A DNA stretch of 8,437 bases from Oscillibacter sp. GTDB taxonomy: Bacteria; Bacillota; Clostridia; Oscillospirales; Oscillospiraceae. Below, in pieces: positions 6,635-8,437 of this stretch. The notes beneath the pieces were generated by a model, which was not told the origin of the DNA, searched no databases, and worked only from the letters and a program-made list of their open reading frames with translations. The position numbers and the translations under genes were made by a program. The DNA lies in contig JAAWIL010000081.1 in NCBI GenBank assembly GCA_022796315.1, forward strand, positions 1 through 8,437. Direction: 5' to 3'. The number at the start of each line of letters is the position of its first letter. The stretch's first letter is position 1.

Positions 6635-6640
6635 GACAGA

Positions 6641-6705
6641 CTGAAGAAGCAAATGCGTCTTTTCAACCCTGGGGTGCCTGCGCGCCCAGGGGCCGTGAAA
6701 CGGCC
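6641..6705 (+). repeat. Structured intergenic repeat R1, copy B (first three hairpins only)
   Basis: This aligns without gaps to 3733-3669 read on the minus strand: 52 of 65 positions are identical, and the last 24 bases are identical. H1 keeps its stem by compensation at the pair next to the loop (G-C in copy A, A-T here) but carries an A/G mismatch in the middle. H2 (CCCTGGG 6668-6674, CCCAGGG 6686-6692) and H3 (GGCCGTGAAACGGCC, 6691-6705) are intact. The later part of the repeat (H4, H5) is missing; the terminator stem takes its place. It lies between the convergent amylosucrase and rmuC genes. Confidence 0.75.
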
Positions 6706-6736
6706 CGGAGCTTTTCGCTCCGGGCCGCGTTTTTTT
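6701..6736 (+). terminator. Strong rho-independent terminator of the fructokinase-amylosucrase operon
   Basis: An 11-bp perfect GC-rich stem, CGGCCCGGAGC (6701-6711) with GCTCCGGGCCG (6717-6727), has a TTTTC loop. It is followed by GC and seven T (6730-6736). Read from the minus strand it may also stop rmuC transcripts, but only TTT follows in that direction. Its left arm overlaps the right arm of repeat hairpin H3, so the two hairpins cannot form fully at once. Confidence 0.85.
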
Positions 6737-6747
6737 GTTTCCGGCGT

Positions 6748-8298
6748 TCAGACCTCGTCCCCCAAAACGGGGTCCGGGACGGCGTCCAGCAGCTTCTGGG
6801 ACTCCTCCGCAGGCAGCAGGGACACCTCCCGCAGCTTGCTGTTGATCTTCCGGGTGCGGGTGCCCACCAGCTTGTCCAGCTCCGCGCCGGTCTGCTCGAT
6901 CCGCTTCTGGGCGGCGGCCAGGACGTCCTCGAACTTCCCGAACTCCGTCTTCACGGCGCTGAGGACGTTCCACACCTCCCCGGACCGCTTCTGGATGGCC
7001 AGGGTCCGGAAGCCCATCTGCAGGCTGTTCAGCAGGGCCGCGAAGGTGGTGGGGCCGGCGATGTTCACCTTGTACTGCCGCTGGAGCACCTCCACCATGC
7101 CGCTGCGGACCACCTCGGCGTAGAGGCCCTCGAAGGGCAGGAACATGATGGCGAAGTCCGTGGTGTTGGGCGGGTCAATGTACTTGTCCCGGATGTCCTT
7201 GGCACAGCCCTTGATCCGGGTTTCCAGCAGGGACTGGGCGGCGGCGATGGCGGCGGGGTCCCCGGTCTCGTAGGCGTCCGCCAGCTGGGCGTAGGTGTCT
7301 CCGGGGAATTTGGCGTCCACGGGAAGCAGGACCTCCTGTCCGTTCTCCCCCGGCAGGCGGATGGCGTACTCCACCCGGGTGGAGGCGCCCTTCTTGGTAA
7401 CCACATTCTCCGCGTACTGCTCGCGGGTCAAAATCTCGTCGATGATGGCCCCCAGCTGGTACTCGCCCACGATGCCCCGGGTTTTCACGTTGGAGAGGAC
7501 CTTCTTCAGGTCCCCCACGCCGCTGGCCAGGGTCTTCATCTCCCCGAGGCCCGTGTAGACCTCCTGGAGCCGTTGGTTGACCATCTGGAAGGACTGGGTG
7601 ATCCGGTCGTCCAGGGTCTTTTGGAGTTTTTCGTCCACGGTGGAGCGCATCTTCTCCAGCTGCTGGCGGTTATCATTCTGAAGGGACTCCAGCCGCTCCT
7701 GGACGGTGGCCCGGATGCCGTCCAGGGAGGTCCGGTTCTGGGCGGTGAAGGTCTGGAACTGCTCCCCCACGGTCTGGAGCTGGGCGGTGACGGTGGTCCG
7801 GAGTCCCTCCTGGCCCTGGGTGAGGAGGATGGAGATGTCCTCCATGCGCTTGTCCTGCATGGCAAACTGCTTGTCCTGGGCGGCGGAGAGGGTGGCGGTG
7901 GTCTCCTTCAGGGTGGCCTGCAGGGCGGCCATCTTCTCCGACACGGCGGCATTGAGCTGCTCCTGGTGGCGGCCGATCATCTCCGTCAGCTCCCGCAGGC
8001 GGGCGTCCTGACGGCCGGCGGCCTGGGTTTGGGCGGCGGCCTGGGTATCCGAGAAGGTCCGCATAGCCGTTTGCAGCTGGGCCGTCAGCTCCGTCCGAGT
8101 GGCCCGGGATTCGGCCGCCGTGGCCTCCCGGAGCTCCGCGGAGAGCGCGGCCTGCTGCCGGGCCAGGACCCCGGAGAGCTCCTGCCGGAGGGCGGCCTGA
8201 GCCGGGGGCCCCGCCGTTTTCAGAAGGCGGAGCAGCAGCACGGTGTTGACCAAAAGAAGAACCAGGGCCGCTGCCCCGAGGAGTTCAGAAATTCCCAT
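6748..8298 (-). CDS. rmuC: DNA recombination protein RmuC homologue
   Basis: RmuC proteins are membrane-anchored, nuclease-like proteins linked genetically to limiting inversions between short DNA repeats; their biochemical activity is not firmly settled. This one has 516 residues. One hydrophobic N-terminal helix (about residues 5-26) anchors it. A long alanine/glutamine-rich coiled coil follows (about 35-245). The conserved C-terminal RmuC domain (about 250-480) has VKTRGIVGEYQLG (271-283), LPVDAKFPGDTY (325-336, with the D328/K330 pair of the PD-(D/E)xK-like fold), DIRDKYIDPPNTTDFAIMF (368-386) and NIAGPTTFAALLNSLQMG (412-429). The ATG at 8298 has AGAGAGG 10 nt upstream. It is convergent with the amylosucrase operon and has no evident link to sugar use. 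The coiled coil is low-complexity, but the family call is firm. Confidence 0.95.
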   Translation of the reverse strand: MGISELLGAAALVLLLVNTVLLLRLLKTAGPPAQAALRQELSGVLARQQAALSAELREATAAESRATRTELTAQLQTAMRTFSDTQAAAQTQAAGRQDARLRELTEMIGRHQEQLNAAVSEKMAALQATLKETTATLSAAQDKQFAMQDKRMEDISILLTQGQEGLRTTVTAQLQTVGEQFQTFTAQNRTSLDGIRATVQERLESLQNDNRQQLEKMRSTVDEKLQKTLDDRITQSFQMVNQRLQEVYTGLGEMKTLASGVGDLKKVLSNVKTRGIVGEYQLGAIIDEILTREQYAENVVTKKGASTRVEYAIRLPGENGQEVLLPVDAKFPGDTYAQLADAYETGDPAAIAAAQSLLETRIKGCAKDIRDKYIDPPNTTDFAIMFLPFEGLYAEVVRSGMVEVLQRQYKVNIAGPTTFAALLNSLQMGFRTLAIQKRSGEVWNVLSAVKTEFGKFEDVLAAAQKRIEQTGAELDKLVGTRTRKINSKLREVSLLPAEESQKLLDAVPDPVLGDEV

Positions 8299-8352
8299 GG
8301 GTTGGGTGCCTCTCTTTCTAATTTTGTAAATCGATAAAACTGAGAAGCTGTA

Positions 8353-8381
8353 CCAATAGGTGACGGTATGCAGATTGGCAA
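8353..8381 (-). promoter_or_regulatory. Possible promoter of rmuC
   Basis: Read on the minus strand, TTGCCA (8381-8376) is followed after 17 bases by TATTGG (8358-8353). The -35 matches 5 of 6 consensus bases but the -10 only 3 of 6, so this is a weak call. The AT-rich segment 8315-8340 offers other -10-like sequences without a good partner. Confidence 0.25.
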
Positions 8382-8398
8382 GAAAAATTTTTGCCTGG

Positions 8399-8437
8399 CA
8401 AGGAAGAAACTCGCAGGAATCCTGACGGATTTCAAGA
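8399..8437. repeat. Partial second copy of the 2415-2575 element core, running off the window
   Basis: Bases 8399-8437 align without gaps to 2470-2508: 28 of 39 are identical, including an unbroken 14-base block, AATCCTGACGGATT. The hairpin is preserved. GCAATCC/GGATTGC at the first site becomes GGAATCC/GGATTTC here, with C-G replaced by a G.T wobble, so both bases of that pair changed. The terminal AACCTGTATTCA sequence was not found on the left side, so this copy is degenerate or only related in its core. Confidence 0.45.

Noticed and set aside
6633..6638. TTGACA after the T-run as a -35 box
   Set aside because: No -10-like sequence is found at 15-19 bp; the match comes from the terminator T-run followed by GACA.
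1..8437. tRNA, rRNA, CRISPR array or phage/defence module
   Set aside because: No cloverleaf, rRNA-like block, regularly spaced short repeats or such protein families were seen. The repeats present are intergenic hairpin repeats, not spaced arrays.

Overview
The window looks like a GC-rich Firmicute chromosome, most likely a gut Oscillospiraceae-type Clostridium relative (Flavonifractor/Lawsonibacter/Oscillibacter-like). The clues are a high-GC codon bias, strong GAGGAG-type Shine-Dalgarno sites, sigma-A-like promoters, and an AraC/MsmR regulator next to GH36 and GH13 enzymes. This placement is inferred from general character, not from a search.

Layout: 1-224 holds a truncated structured repeat and a promoter. 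A cytoplasmic GH36 alpha-galactosidase follows (225-2414, +). Its stop codon abuts a small inverted-repeat (MITE-like) element at 2415-2575, and then a terminator hairpin. An AraC-family regulator (2638-3495, -) converges on the galactosidase gene. It is read from a good promoter near 3740 through a roughly 240-nt hairpin-rich leader. Divergent from it is a two-gene operon: fructokinase (3794-4765, +) and amylosucrase (4772-6601, +, GTG start). The operon ends with terminators at 6614-6634 and 6701-6736. An rmuC gene (6748-8298, -) converges on it and appears functionally unrelated. The last 139 bases are its upstream region and the start of another repeat copy.

How the genes fit together: the alpha-galactosidase would strip galactose from raffinose-family oligosaccharides, leaving sucrose. 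Amylosucrase would split sucrose, putting its glucose onto an alpha-1,4-glucan and freeing fructose. Fructokinase would phosphorylate the fructose. The AraC-type protein is the obvious local regulator. No transporter is present, and none of the enzymes has a signal peptide, so import must be encoded elsewhere. Ending sucrose breakdown with amylosucrase, rather than GH32 sucrase or sucrose phosphorylase, would couple raffinose or sucrose use to glycogen-like storage without spending a nucleotide sugar.

The most unusual signal is non-coding. A multi-hairpin intergenic repeat occurs three times: 1-90 (+), 3592-3733 (-) and 6641-6705 (+). Its stems differ in sequence but keep pairing, and one copy forms most of the regulator's mRNA leader. 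A second, different repeat family is present at 2415-2575 and at the right edge.
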